A stretch of 64,000 nt of DNA from Nitrospirota bacterium (GTDB taxonomy: Bacteria; Nitrospirota; Nitrospiria; 2-01-FULL-66-17): positions 1-64,000 of the forward strand of contig JBFLXB010000016.1 of NCBI GenBank assembly GCA_040757335.1, written 5' to 3'. Positions within the stretch are counted from its first letter, which is position 1. Each line of letters opens with the position of its first letter. Below the pieces are notes generated by a model. The model did not search any database. It was not told where the DNA came from and saw only the letters and a program-made list of their open reading frames with translations. Below, piece by piece: positions 15,023-26,531 of the stretch. The position numbers were made by a program, and so were the translations under genes.

Positions 15023-17205
15023 CCCGGGGCTCGGGTGCGCCGAATGTGCCGAATCACTGCGGGCAGGACCACCGCCACTGGTAGCAACAGGGCCACCGCG
15101 ATCGGGGCGAGCTTGGGCCGGTTCCACGCGGCGCGTTGCTTTGCGCGCTGCCCAGGATCGATGCGCTTGTATTTCAGCGTGTTATTGGCCATCAGGTTGG
15201 GTTTCGCGTTGTGGTACCAGGCGTGGTGAAGCGTGAACTGCTTAGGGTGAAATCCGAAGGCCCAGGGCGCGTCCCGCCTGGCCATCTCCACCATCCGATC
15301 AATGATGGCCTGCCGTTCTGGCCCGTTGTTCATGTTCTTCATGCGTTCGAACAGCCGGTCGAACTCTGGGTTCTGATAGTTCGCCGCGTTCTCGCCGTTC
15401 TTGCCGACCTTGATGTTGGGGCCGTAGAGCAGGAACAAAAAATTCTCCGGGTCGGGGTAGTCCGCGTTCCAGCCCCACTGAAAGATTTGGGCGTCGCCCC
15501 GGAGCATCTTGTCCTGGAAGCGGTTGTAGTCGGTGTCGCGAATCTCCAGGTCAAGGTCCAGCTTGGCGAACTGTTTGCGCACCCAATCCAGACGCGCTTT
15601 GTCCTCGGGCCCACCCGTCGTGACGTCGAAATGCAGCACCAAGGGTCTGCCGGTTTGGGCATCGCGGCCATTGGGGAACCCGGCTTCGATCAACAGCCGC
15701 TTCGCGTCCGCGATGGACTTGCGCTGGGGGCGATTGTCCACCCAGTCGTAGACGTAGGGGTTCACGCCCGCCGGTCCTTCCAAGTGCCCGAAGATCCCCG
15801 GGGGAATGGGCCCCTGCGCTGGGCTGCCGCGCCCGTTGCGGAAGATCGAAATGAACTCGTCGTCGTCGTACGCGATCGAAATCGCCTGCCGGAGCTTGCG
15901 ACCGCGCTCGGAATATCCTCCGACAACCGGATCGAGCATGTTAAAGCCCAGGTAAAAGATCGACGTCTCAACGGACGTGACCAGCCGGATCCCTTTGGCT
16001 TCCATCGCTTCGGTGAGCCCCACCTCGCCGTGTCCGGTCATCTGTACGGCTTGGTCGAAAGTCTCGGAGCTGATGCCGCTGACGTCGTAGTAGCCCTGGA
16101 GGAACTTGTTCCAATACGGAATGCTTTCTTTCTCCAGGCTGTATACGGCCTTGTCGATGAAGGGCAACGCCTCTCCAGCGTCGACCAGGAACCCGGCGGC
16201 TCGATCGCTCGGCTCGCCATCCGAGGGATAGCGCTCGCCGTGAAAGTTGGGGTTCCGCTCCAGGGCCATCTGGCGGTTGGGATTATTGACCGTGAGCATG
16301 AAGGGGCCAGTGCCGATCGGGTACCAGTCGAGCGTGATGTTCTTCTCGGTCATGCCGGGCTGGGAATAGAACCGATCGGCCTCCCATGGGATGGGTGCGA
16401 AAAACGGCATGGCGAGCCAGTACACCATCTGCGGATACTTTGCCTTGACCGTGATCCGGTAGGTGTAGCGGTCCACCACCGCAGCGCCTTCGAGCGGATA
16501 CTGCGTCAAATCCAGGAACGCGGAGGGGTGATCAGCGAGCGCTTTGGCCAAGACCCCGGCGTAGTCACCGAGCCCGACGATGTATTCGCTCATGAGGCCG
16601 AAGATCGGCGAATGCACCTTGGGATGGGCCAGGCGTTTGATCTGGTACACGTAGTCGTCGGCCACGAGCTCGCGCGTGCCGGTCTGGGCAAAGTCCGACA
16701 ACGCGTACACGCGCGCAAGGTCCGTTGGCGCAAGGTCGTGATAGAGGAAGCGCCCCCCGGCGTCGGCGGCAAACGCGGGGTGGGGCTGGTACCGGATACC
16801 GGGCTGGATGTGGATGTCGTACACGCTGTACGCGATCTGTTCCACCGACGCGGAGTCGGGCAGCGGACGGCGCCGGGCGTCCAGGTAGGCGGGCCGGGGC
16901 ACCTCGGTCGCGGTCAGCGGGATGAGTTCGTAGGGCCGTCTGAGAAAGTGGTACTGGAGCGGCGGTTCGTAGATCTGGGCGGTGAACGCGGCCTCGTTCG
17001 CGCTGTACGACCGCGCAGGGTCCAGGTGCTTGGGGCGTTCGTCGAACGACGAGTAAAGGATGTTGCGGCCTTCGTCCGAGCCGGGATACGGATTATTCCA
17101 CGGCGAACCAGTGCACCCGGACAGCCCGGTGAGAAGGATCTGAGCAGACAACAACGGGACGCTGAGGTAGATCGACAGCCGACGAGCCCCCGGCATGGGG
17201 GCCAT
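15019..17205 (-). CDS. Peptide ABC transporter substrate-binding lipoprotein (SBP family 5)
   Basis: The 728-residue protein has a lipoprotein signal (LLTGLSGC, Cys near residue 31) followed by an extracellular solute-binding family 5 fold, with GIRYQPHP, YPIGTGPFMLTVNNPNRQM and LRQAISIAYD as typical segments. It is longer than OppA/DppA and ends with a predicted transmembrane helix (LAPIAVALLLPVAVVLPAVI) and a basic tail, so it may be anchored at both ends. It is the first gene of the importer operon. No ATPase gene follows. Confidence 0.9.
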   Translation of the reverse strand: MAPMPGARRLSIYLSVPLLSAQILLTGLSGCTGSPWNNPYPGSDEGRNILYSSFDERPKHLDPARSYSANEAAFTAQIYEPPLQYHFLRRPYELIPLTATEVPRPAYLDARRRPLPDSASVEQIAYSVYDIHIQPGIRYQPHPAFAADAGGRFLYHDLAPTDLARVYALSDFAQTGTRELVADDYVYQIKRLAHPKVHSPIFGLMSEYIVGLGDYAGVLAKALADHPSAFLDLTQYPLEGAAVVDRYTYRITVKAKYPQMVYWLAMPFFAPIPWEADRFYSQPGMTEKNITLDWYPIGTGPFMLTVNNPNRQMALERNPNFHGERYPSDGEPSDRAAGFLVDAGEALPFIDKAVYSLEKESIPYWNKFLQGYYDVSGISSETFDQAVQMTGHGEVGLTEAMEAKGIRLVTSVETSIFYLGFNMLDPVVGGYSERGRKLRQAISIAYDDDEFISIFRNGRGSPAQGPIPPGIFGHLEGPAGVNPYVYDWVDNRPQRKSIADAKRLLIEAGFPNGRDAQTGRPLVLHFDVTTGGPEDKARLDWVRKQFAKLDLDLEIRDTDYNRFQDKMLRGDAQIFQWGWNADYPDPENFLFLLYGPNIKVGKNGENAANYQNPEFDRLFERMKNMNNGPERQAIIDRMVEMARRDAPWAFGFHPKQFTLHHAWYHNAKPNLMANNTLKYKRIDPGQRAKQRAAWNRPKLAPIAVALLLPVAVVLPAVIRHIRRTRAPG

Positions 17206-17349
17206 CGTAGTGAAGCGCTCGGCAGAAAGTCAAACGCGGGGTGCGAGGGGTCTTGCGGCGGTGATCGTCAAGCGGCAGCAGTGCCTGCTACGCGCTGTCC
17301 AACCGTTCAGATATGCGCCGAAGCGACCGCGTGGATTGTTCGGGCAGAA

Positions 17350-17574
17350 TCAGCCGAATAACACCCACGCCGTGGTGAGTCCGAACACAAAACCCACCAT
17401 CAGCATGGTCACGGTCGCCAGCATCGTGACGGTCGCGACGGATCCCGTTGAGGCAGCGGTCTCCAGCGCATCCGACACGGCCTGTTGGCAGCACGACGAG
17501 AGGGGCCTTGCGCGAGCCTCGGGCATCGGGATCGCTATTTGGTCAAACGCGGCCGGGGAAACCACGTGCCCCAT
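17350..17574 (-). CDS. Small single-helix membrane protein
   Basis: The 74-residue product starts MGHVVSPAAF after an AGGAGG site 7 bases upstream. It has a soluble N-terminal half with a Cys pair (SSCCQQA) and a C-terminal transmembrane helix (MLMVGFVFGLTTAWVLFG). No family is recognised. It stands alone between the importer operon and the HD-GYP operon. Confidence 0.55.
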   Translation of the reverse strand: MGHVVSPAAFDQIAIPMPEARARPLSSCCQQAVSDALETAASTGSVATVTMLATVTMLMVGFVFGLTTAWVLFG

Positions 17575-17805
17575 GGGAAGTCCTCCTGGGTGAGTCAGCC
17601 ACAAACACGGCCACGCACACTGAACTCCTTGAAAACATACCGGCCTTCAATTCGTGTGCCAGCCAAACTGCGGTAAAACAGGTGTACGCGCTCACCTGGT
17701 GCCGGAAACATGGCAGAAGTCGAGTTGAATCGACGGAGTTTCGTCGTGTGTTCCTCAAAAAGAAGCCCGACCGTAATAAGGAGTCGAAGCGTTCGGTTAC
17801 GACGA

Positions 17806-18930
17806 CTACGCCACGGTTCGTGCTTGAATGAGGGCCACGAAGTGACGAGCCAGGCGTTCCTCGAAGTGCGTGCCGATGCGCGTCTCCAGCATGGCCAGAA
17901 TTTCGTCCGACGGACGTGCGGTCTGGTAGGGCCGATTGGTGCGGAGGGCGTCGTAGAAGTCCGACAGCGAGGTCAACATGCTGCACAGGTGTTGGGAGCG
18001 CGATCGCGGAAGCGTAGGATACCCCGACACGTTGTACAAGAGGTGGTGCTCATACGCCACGATCGCGGCCAGCTTGGGAATCGCCGGGTTGCGCAAGAGC
18101 AGGATCGACCCGGTGATGGGATGTTTTTTCATCTCCTCGTACTCGTGGGGTTCCAGCTTGGAGGGTTTCTTGAGAATGTGCTCGGGAACCAAGGTCTTCC
18201 CGATATCGTGCAGCATGGCCGCGATGCCGAAGTCGTGGATCAACGTCTTGGGCACGCCCAACGACTCGGCTTGCGCCATGGTCAGGATCGCGATGTTGAT
18301 CGCGTGCGTGTACGTGTATTCGTCATAACTCTTCAAGCTGGCCAAGGAGATCAGGGACGACCGATTGGCAAAGAGCTGATCTTCCAATACGCGCATGATT
18401 CGCTCGACGTGATCCATCACCAGCCCCTGGATCTCATCCCATCCTTCGAAGATCTGACGCAGCTCCTGGACCTGGGGACCGAAGTCGAATTGTGCGCGGC
18501 CGGACGGCGACTCCGGGCGGTCGGCCGAGAGTTTGCCGATCTGGATATGGGGCAGCGTCGGCACCGTGCCGGCCGTGAGGCCGTCCACCAAGGCCAGCAA
18601 CTCGTGACCCTCCACACCGGCTTGGAAAATGAGCATCTCGATGCCGCGGGTCTTGAGCCGACCCTTGAGGTCGTGGGAGACCATCTCCAGCTCGAGGCTT
18701 CGGACATCGTCAACGAACAGCCGGTCATCGACCGCCACGATGCGAATCTCTTCGCGCCCCTCGAACAGCCCATCGAGACTGCCGAGTAACTCGCTCACGG
18801 CGTCACGAAGCTGCGGGTGACCGGCGGGATAGAGCGACCGCCCGCGCAACACCCGGCTGATCTGTCGGAGCAGCCGATAGCGGGGATCGGCCGCGATCGG
18901 AGAGAGGGACCACTCAGGCTGCGCGCCCAT
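17806..18930 (-). CDS. HD-GYP-type phosphodiesterase-like protein
   Basis: The 374-residue protein has an N-terminal alpha/beta region (about residues 20-130, with SLYPAGHPQLRDAV) and a C-terminal HD domain. The HD motif is MLHDIGK and later elements are KHP-ITGS and EHHLLYNVSGYP. The GYP-containing motif is altered from the canonical HHExxDGxGYP, so cyclic-di-GMP phosphodiesterase activity is probable but not certain. It overlaps the upstream HEAT-repeat gene by 17 bp, implying translational coupling. Both proteins share the N-terminal YP-x-x-H module. Confidence 0.83.
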   Translation of the reverse strand: MGAQPEWSLSPIAADPRYRLLRQISRVLRGRSLYPAGHPQLRDAVSELLGSLDGLFEGREEIRIVAVDDRLFVDDVRSLELEMVSHDLKGRLKTRGIEMLIFQAGVEGHELLALVDGLTAGTVPTLPHIQIGKLSADRPESPSGRAQFDFGPQVQELRQIFEGWDEIQGLVMDHVERIMRVLEDQLFANRSSLISLASLKSYDEYTYTHAINIAILTMAQAESLGVPKTLIHDFGIAAMLHDIGKTLVPEHILKKPSKLEPHEYEEMKKHPITGSILLLRNPAIPKLAAIVAYEHHLLYNVSGYPTLPRSRSQHLCSMLTSLSDFYDALRTNRPYQTARPSDEILAMLETRIGTHFEERLARHFVALIQARTVA

Positions 18931-21076
18931 GTTCCTCCGCGCTTTGTCGCTCCGACACCTTGAGCCGACGCCGGCGCAACGCCTCGCGTGCGGCTTTGCG
19001 AACCACCGCGTCTTTCGGGAGATCGAACAAGATGAATCGCCGACGCCTGGCCAGTCGGCTCAGAAACGCCACGCACGCCGGTTCGTTCGAGCGTCCCAAC
19101 GCCTCGATGATCTTGAGTTTCCGCGTCTCCGATAGGCGCGAGGCGCGGGAGTGGTAGATCTGCCGAAGGCGCTCCACCGTAGCCGGCGTGGGTCGCTGGA
19201 GCAGAAGGGAGATTGCGCAGGAGGCCACGCGGTCATCCTTGTCCTGCACGCCGACAGCCAGCGTGTCCAGCAGGGCTTCTGGTGGGCTGATCGACCCGAG
19301 CGCGCGCAGCGCTTCCAAGCGGACCTGCTCGTGGGCGTGCGTGGCGAAGGGCTTGAGCTTCGGGAGCACCTCCGAAACTCGGGCTTCGCCCAGCAGAAAA
19401 ATCATGTTCCGGAGGATGAACCACCGCTCGTCCTTGAGCCAGGGCAACACGGCCGGCGCGATGGGTCGGCCGATTCGCGCGAGGACGTCGAGTAGGCGCT
19501 TGCGAAGGACCATGTCGCCAGGGTCGGTCGCGGCATTCAAGATCTCCAACAACGCGGCGACGATGGGTTCGCCGATGGCGACCAGGTGGTCCGCGATCGC
19601 CGCGGCCCGCGCCTTGTCGATTTTGGGGATCGCCCGTACCACGGGCGCCACCATGCGGGCCAGCGTTTTGTCGAACGCCTGCTTCGCCTCCGGGTTGGCG
19701 GGCCGACACGCCCTGATGGCCTCGAACACCCCTACGACCGCCTCGGGATGTCCGCCCACCAGCGGGTCTTCCAGCGCCTGGCCCAGCCGTTCGATGAGGG
19801 CGGCCTGACTGGGGGCCGCGGCGGGAAGCTCCAGGAGTTCGGTCATCACGATCGCGAGGTGGCGGTGAATCTGCGCCTCATCGACCGGATCGACGAGGTC
19901 TCCGATCGGCTCATGGGCGACGGCTGCGAAGGCGGGCGCGGTACCAGACAGCCCCTTGATCGTCTTAGCGTAACTATCCGGATAGAAGTTCTTCTCCGTC
20001 TTCTTGTGGAACAGCTCCGCGTACAACGCGTGTCGATCCGCCAGTTCGAGCCCGTCCAGCCGCTCCGCGATGGACGGAGCCAAGGCGGGTTGCTCCCGAC
20101 TGAGCCCCACGAACTTCCTGAGCAGCTCCAGCGTCGGGATCGAGATGGTTCCGCCGTGGGACTGGATCTGGGACAAGACCTCGAGCAGGACCGGTTCGGA
20201 CAGGTCCGCCAAGATCGCCGCCAACGCGCCGGGTCCCGGACTGTCCGGCGCGAACGCGAGGCGAAACAGGCGTTCGCGCACCGGCGGATCGAGCCGTTCG
20301 ACCAGCGTGGCGAGCCGTTTGCGTTCGGCCTCGGGCAACGGTGCGGCGCGCTGGTCTCCCGTTGCGGGATCGTGCAGCGGGGCGGCAAGGCGCTGCAGGT
20401 GTTCGAGCACGAGCCGCTCGTACCGCCCGGAGTCGCCGGTCGTGGACGCGCGGTTGATCAGTTCCGCCAACCGTTCGGGTTGTTGGCTCTCCGGTGTCTC
20501 GCCGCCGGGCGCGCCGCCGGGGCTACGCTCTTCCAATCCGGCCTCGAGCAGCGCGTCCAGGAGCTGGCTCCACGTGTCGCCGCGAGACGCCGATCCTTGC
20601 GCGTCCGCGGTGGCGTGTCGAAAACTGACCAGTGCGATTTCGATCGCGGGGACGGCCTGGTGAAGCGCTGCGAGGCTCTGTTGTCGCGCTTCGGGAGACG
20701 CGTTGCGTTCCTTGAGCCACACGAGGAGGCGAGACAGCCCGTCGTGGTCCACGCCCTGGCGAACCGTCATGCGCGCGACGTGGGCGGACGACAACGCGTG
20801 GGTCAATTCCTTGAGCACCGGATTCTGCGGGTCCAGGGGCTCGCCTGCCAAGAGCAGGTGCTTGGCGCCGACGTCGACGGTCAGCGTCGGGTGAGTCGGC
20901 CAGAGCGCCTCAAATCGTTGGGCCAAGCTGTCGATGGCTTTGGGAATGAGCGCGTGCGTCGGCGGATACAACACCATTTTTCGCGCCGCCTGGTGGAGCT
21001 CGACGAGCACCGGAATAACCTGGGGAGGTGTGGGTCCTTCAACTGCCATGGCCAGCGCCAAGTCTGCAGACGACAC
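18914..21076 (-). CDS. HEAT-repeat protein with YPxxH N-terminal module
   Basis: The 720-residue protein begins with a module (about residues 15-120, with MVLYPPTHALIPKAIDSL and HLLLAGEPLDPQNPVLKEL) resembling the N-terminus of the adjacent HD-GYP protein. A Pro/Gly-rich linker and then helical HEAT repeats follow (from about 560, with RLEALRALGSISPPEAL and KIIEALGRSNEPACVAFL). HEAT repeats make protein-binding scaffolds. The start is GTG. Co-transcription with the HD-GYP gene suggests a signalling scaffold; the partner is unknown. Confidence 0.78.
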   Translation of the reverse strand: MSSADLALAMAVEGPTPPQVIPVLVELHQAARKMVLYPPTHALIPKAIDSLAQRFEALWPTHPTLTVDVGAKHLLLAGEPLDPQNPVLKELTHALSSAHVARMTVRQGVDHDGLSRLLVWLKERNASPEARQQSLAALHQAVPAIEIALVSFRHATADAQGSASRGDTWSQLLDALLEAGLEERSPGGAPGGETPESQQPERLAELINRASTTGDSGRYERLVLEHLQRLAAPLHDPATGDQRAAPLPEAERKRLATLVERLDPPVRERLFRLAFAPDSPGPGALAAILADLSEPVLLEVLSQIQSHGGTISIPTLELLRKFVGLSREQPALAPSIAERLDGLELADRHALYAELFHKKTEKNFYPDSYAKTIKGLSGTAPAFAAVAHEPIGDLVDPVDEAQIHRHLAIVMTELLELPAAAPSQAALIERLGQALEDPLVGGHPEAVVGVFEAIRACRPANPEAKQAFDKTLARMVAPVVRAIPKIDKARAAAIADHLVAIGEPIVAALLEILNAATDPGDMVLRKRLLDVLARIGRPIAPAVLPWLKDERWFILRNMIFLLGEARVSEVLPKLKPFATHAHEQVRLEALRALGSISPPEALLDTLAVGVQDKDDRVASCAISLLLQRPTPATVERLRQIYHSRASRLSETRKLKIIEALGRSNEPACVAFLSRLARRRRFILFDLPKDAVVRKAAREALRRRRLKVSERQSAEEHGRAA

Positions 21077-21136
21077 GCGATGTTAGGATAGGAGCAACCC
21101 GGGGGTCTGTCAAAAGACGGCGGCCGCGTCGGCGCC

Positions 21137-21166
21137 TTGACATTGGTTGGATCGGAGTGATACAAA
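21137..21166 (+). promoter_or_regulatory. Promoter of the rplU-rpmA-obgE operon
   Basis: A perfect -35 TTGACA (21137-21142) is followed after 18 bp by TACAAA (21161-21166). The inferred start leaves a leader of about 30 bases before rplU with an AAGGAGG site. Confidence 0.55.
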
Positions 21167-21202
21167 ATGCGGATTCTATCTTCCGGTAAGGAGGACCATC
21201 CG

Positions 21203-21517
21203 ATGTACGCAGTGATTGAAACGGGCGGCAAGCAATACCGCGTGACGCCCGGGGAATTGGTGCAGGTTGAACGACTGGACCGTCCGGTCGGAGCCGTGGT
21301 GGAGTTTGACCGCGTGCTGGCCGTGGGCGGCGATCAGGGGTTGGTCGTCGGCGTCCCGCACGTGGAGCGGGCGCGGGTGTCGGCGGAGGTCATCGCGCAG
21401 ACCCGGGGCAAAAAGGTCATCGCGTTCAAGAAGCGGCGGCGGAAGAATTCTCGGCGTACCCGAGGCCATCGCCAGCAGCTCACCACCATCAAAATTACGC
21501 AGATCGCCGCGGCATGA
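21203..21517 (+). CDS. rplU: 50S ribosomal protein L21
   Basis: The 104-residue protein starts [14 protein letters not shown], the universal L21 N-terminus, after an AAGGAGG site. It contains the [20 protein letters not shown]-binding C-terminal stretch. L21 binds 23S rRNA. It is the first gene of the rplU-rpmA-obgE-proB-proA run; the frame upstream of this Met is leader. Confidence 0.98.
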   Translation: MYAVIETGGKQYRVTPGELVQVERLDRPVGAVVEFDRVLAVGGDQGLVVGVPHVERARVSAEVIAQTRGKKVIAFKKRRRKNSRRTRGHRQQLTTIKITQIAAA

Positions 21518-21538
21518 CGCGGGCGGCACGAGGACGCC

Positions 21539-24061
<2,523 letters not shown>

Positions 24062-24073
24062 CGGAATGCGAAC

Positions 24074-25333
24074 GTGAGCGACCTGGCGACCCACATCACG
24101 GAAAAGGCACAGGCCGCCAAACGCGCTGCCGCGTCGCTCGCCGTGCTCCCCGGCGAGGTCAAGAACCGGGCCTTGCGCGCCATGGCCGACGCGCTGGTGG
24201 CGAACCAAACAGGGCTCTTAACGGCCAACGCCCTCGACGTCGAGACCGCGCGACGCGAGGGCCGGTCGGCCGCGTTCACCGACCGTCTCACGCTCACCCC
24301 GACTCGCATCGAAGACATGGCCAAGGGGTTGCGCGAGGTCTCGGAGCTGCCCGACCCGGTGGGATCGATCGGGTCGCTCGCAGTACGCCCCAACGGGATG
24401 CAGGTGGGCCGCATGCGCGTACCGCTTGGCGTGATCGGTATCATCTACGAGTCCCGTCCCAACGTCACAGCCGATTCTGCGGCCTTGTGTCTAAAATCCG
24501 GCAACGCGGTGTTGCTGCGCGGAGGGTCGGAGTCGCTGCAGTCCAATCGGGCGATCGCGATGTTGCTGACCGACGCGGCCGCAAAAGCCGGCGTCCCGCA
24601 AGGCGCGATCTCGTTGATTGAACGCACCGAACGCGAAGGCGTGCGCGTAATGGCCACCCTCGACCGGTACGTGGATCTGATCATCCCGCGCGGCGGCGAA
24701 GGGTTGATTCGGGCCGTCGCCGGCGAGGCGACCGTGCCGGTGATCAAACACGACAAAGGAGTCTGTCATATCTACGTAGACGCTCCGGTGGACTTGACCA
24801 TGGCCGACGCGGTGTGTCTGAACGCGAAAGTCCAGCGTCCCGGGACGTGCAACGCCATGGAAACGCTCCTCGTGCACGAGGCCCACGCGGGTTCGTGGTT
24901 GCCCGCGATGATCAGGCACCTGCAACAAGCCGGCGTGGAGATCCGCGGATGCCCGCGGACGCAAGCCGCGGCTCCCGGTGTCGTGTCGGCCACCGAGGAC
25001 GACTGGTCCGCGGAGTACCTCGATCTCATACTGGCCGTGAAGGTGGTCCAGGGATTGGACGACGCGATGGCCCACATCGCGCGCTACGGCTCGCAGCACA
25101 CGGAGGCGATCCTCACCGCGGACTATGCCCGCGCCCAGCGGTTCCTGCGCGAGGTGGACGCGGCCGCCGTGTTGGTCAACGCCTCCACACGCTTGCACGA
25201 CGGGTACCAGTTCGGCTTGGGCGCTGAAATCGGAATTTCGACCACCCGCATCCACGCCCGCGGAGCCATGGGGCTGGAAGAACTCACCTGCGCGAAGTTC
25301 GTCGTGTTCGGTTCCGGCCAGATCCGCACCTAG
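24074..25333 (+). CDS. proA: Glutamate-5-semialdehyde dehydrogenase (gamma-glutamyl phosphate reductase)
   Basis: The 419-residue ALDH-fold enzyme has the cofactor and substrate motifs GVIGIIYESRPNVT and LRGGSESLQSN, the catalytic Cys in VQRPGTCNAMETLL and the C-terminal GLGAEIGISTTRIHARGAMG. It reduces glutamyl-5-phosphate to the semialdehyde, the second step of proline synthesis. The start is GTG, 12 bp after proB. Confidence 0.97.
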   Translation: MSDLATHITEKAQAAKRAAASLAVLPGEVKNRALRAMADALVANQTGLLTANALDVETARREGRSAAFTDRLTLTPTRIEDMAKGLREVSELPDPVGSIGSLAVRPNGMQVGRMRVPLGVIGIIYESRPNVTADSAALCLKSGNAVLLRGGSESLQSNRAIAMLLTDAAAKAGVPQGAISLIERTEREGVRVMATLDRYVDLIIPRGGEGLIRAVAGEATVPVIKHDKGVCHIYVDAPVDLTMADAVCLNAKVQRPGTCNAMETLLVHEAHAGSWLPAMIRHLQQAGVEIRGCPRTQAAAPGVVSATEDDWSAEYLDLILAVKVVQGLDDAMAHIARYGSQHTEAILTADYARAQRFLREVDAAAVLVNASTRLHDGYQFGLGAEIGISTTRIHARGAMGLEELTCAKFVVFGSGQIRT

Positions 25334-25385
25334 GACCTGTGGTGGTGAGCGTGGAAGCCCGTGACCATTCATGGACGGGCTAGCC

Positions 25386-26072
25386 ATGCCACCGAGAATC
25401 GGGGTATTCGGTGGGACATTCAATCCTATCCACGTCTGCCATCTCCACGTCGCGGCGCGCGTTCGCGAACTGGTCGGATTGGACCGGGTGATCTTCGTGC
25501 CCGCGGCCGAGCCGCCGCACAAGAGCGCGGATCTGGCGCCGGCGTTCCACCGGTTGCAGATGACCAAGCTCGCGGTCGCGGGGCGGCCTGGGTTCGAGGT
25601 GGATGATCTGGAGCTCAAGCGCTCCGGCCCGTCCTATTCCGCCGATACCATGGAGGAGTTCCGCCGCCGGTATCCGGACGCCGACCTGTACTTTTTGCTG
25701 GGGGAAGACATGTTCCGCGACCTCTCGACGTGGCGTGATCCCCACCGCTTGCTCGCGGTCTGTCGCCTGGCGGTGATCGCCCGGTCGGGAGTCCCGTTCG
25801 CCGAACTCGCCGGCCTCCCCTGGTTGGGCGACACGCCGCGCAAGGTGCTGGAGCGTCTCGATGCCCAGTCCGGTGAGGTCAGCCTTGATTTGGGACCGCG
25901 CGTTCCGGTGTGCCTGGTCAAACCCACGCCGTGTGATATCTCTTCGACGCAGGTCCGACGCGACTTGGCCGCTGGTCGCCTGGAGAAAAAGGTCTTGCCC
26001 GACCCAGTGCACTCTTATATACTGAAAAACAGATTATATGGAGTTCGCGACGATCAGAGACCCTTCTCGTGA
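25386..26072 (+). CDS. nadD: Nicotinate-nucleotide adenylyltransferase
   Basis: The protein of about 228 residues begins MPPRIGVFGGTFNPIHVCHLHVA, the nucleotidyltransferase signature; the usual HxGH is HVCH here. It ends with ISSTQVRRDLAAGR, the second nucleotide-binding motif. It makes deamido-NAD from nicotinate mononucleotide and ATP. An upstream Met at 25371 would add five residues. It is followed by rsfS, a common pairing. Confidence 0.95.
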   Translation: MPPRIGVFGGTFNPIHVCHLHVAARVRELVGLDRVIFVPAAEPPHKSADLAPAFHRLQMTKLAVAGRPGFEVDDLELKRSGPSYSADTMEEFRRRYPDADLYFLLGEDMFRDLSTWRDPHRLLAVCRLAVIARSGVPFAELAGLPWLGDTPRKVLERLDAQSGEVSLDLGPRVPVCLVKPTPCDISSTQVRRDLAAGRLEKKVLPDPVHSYILKNRLYGVRDDQRPFS

Positions 26073-26120
26073 GCCAGCGTTCGAGGAGCCCGCACGACCC
26101 TGACCGATAAAGCCGCTGCG

Positions 26121-26522
26121 ATGTTGGCCGGCACGGTCGCCCGCGACAAGCTGGCGGAGGAGGTGCTGGTGCTGGACGTGGCCGCGCTCACCACGGTGGC
26201 GAGTTACCTGGTGATTGGTTCGGGCGACTCCGTGCGTCAGGTGAAAGCGATCGCCGAAGCCGTGGACGAGGCGCTCGCGGCCGAGGGCGTGCGGTTGCTG
26301 CACAGCGAGGGGGTCGAACACGGTCGCTGGGTGCTCCTCGACTACGGCGACGTCGTTGTCCACGTGTTCCACCGTGAGGCGCGCGAGTTTTATCGCATTG
26401 AGCGCCTGTGGGCGGATGCCCCCGAGGTCGATCTGCCGCCCGTTCGCGCAGAAGGCCGCCAGGGGCGAGCCCCTTGGCATCACGACCGAGAACGGAAGGT
26501 TCCTCCCGCCGAGCACGCGTAA
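26121..26522 (+). CDS. rsfS: Ribosomal silencing factor RsfS
   Basis: The 133-residue protein carries the RsfS/DUF143 core: LAEEVLVLDVAALTTVASYLVIGSG, SVRQVKAIAEAV, HGRWVLLDYGDVVVHVF and FYRIERLWADAP. RsfS binds L14 and blocks subunit joining in slow growth. The typical N-terminus suggests translation may begin seven codons earlier at a CTG (26100), which sits 11 bases after a GAGGAG site; the ATG has no close site. The C-terminal 25 residues are basic and poorly conserved. Confidence 0.93.
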   Translation: MLAGTVARDKLAEEVLVLDVAALTTVASYLVIGSGDSVRQVKAIAEAVDEALAAEGVRLLHSEGVEHGRWVLLDYGDVVVHVFHREAREFYRIERLWADAPEVDLPPVRAEGRQGRAPWHHDRERKVPPAEHA

Positions 26523-26531
26523 GAGACCACT

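Noticed and set aside
15136-17361. 741-residue plus-strand open frame opposite the substrate-binding protein
   Set aside because: It is an antisense shadow in GC-rich DNA. The minus-strand frame has a lipobox, SBP family 5 motifs and operon overlap; the plus frame has no recognisable domain.
19586-21091. 501-residue plus-strand frame opposite the HEAT-repeat gene
   Set aside because: Composition is Arg/Gly/Gln-rich without motifs; the minus-strand protein has clear HEAT repeats and overlaps the HD-GYP gene.
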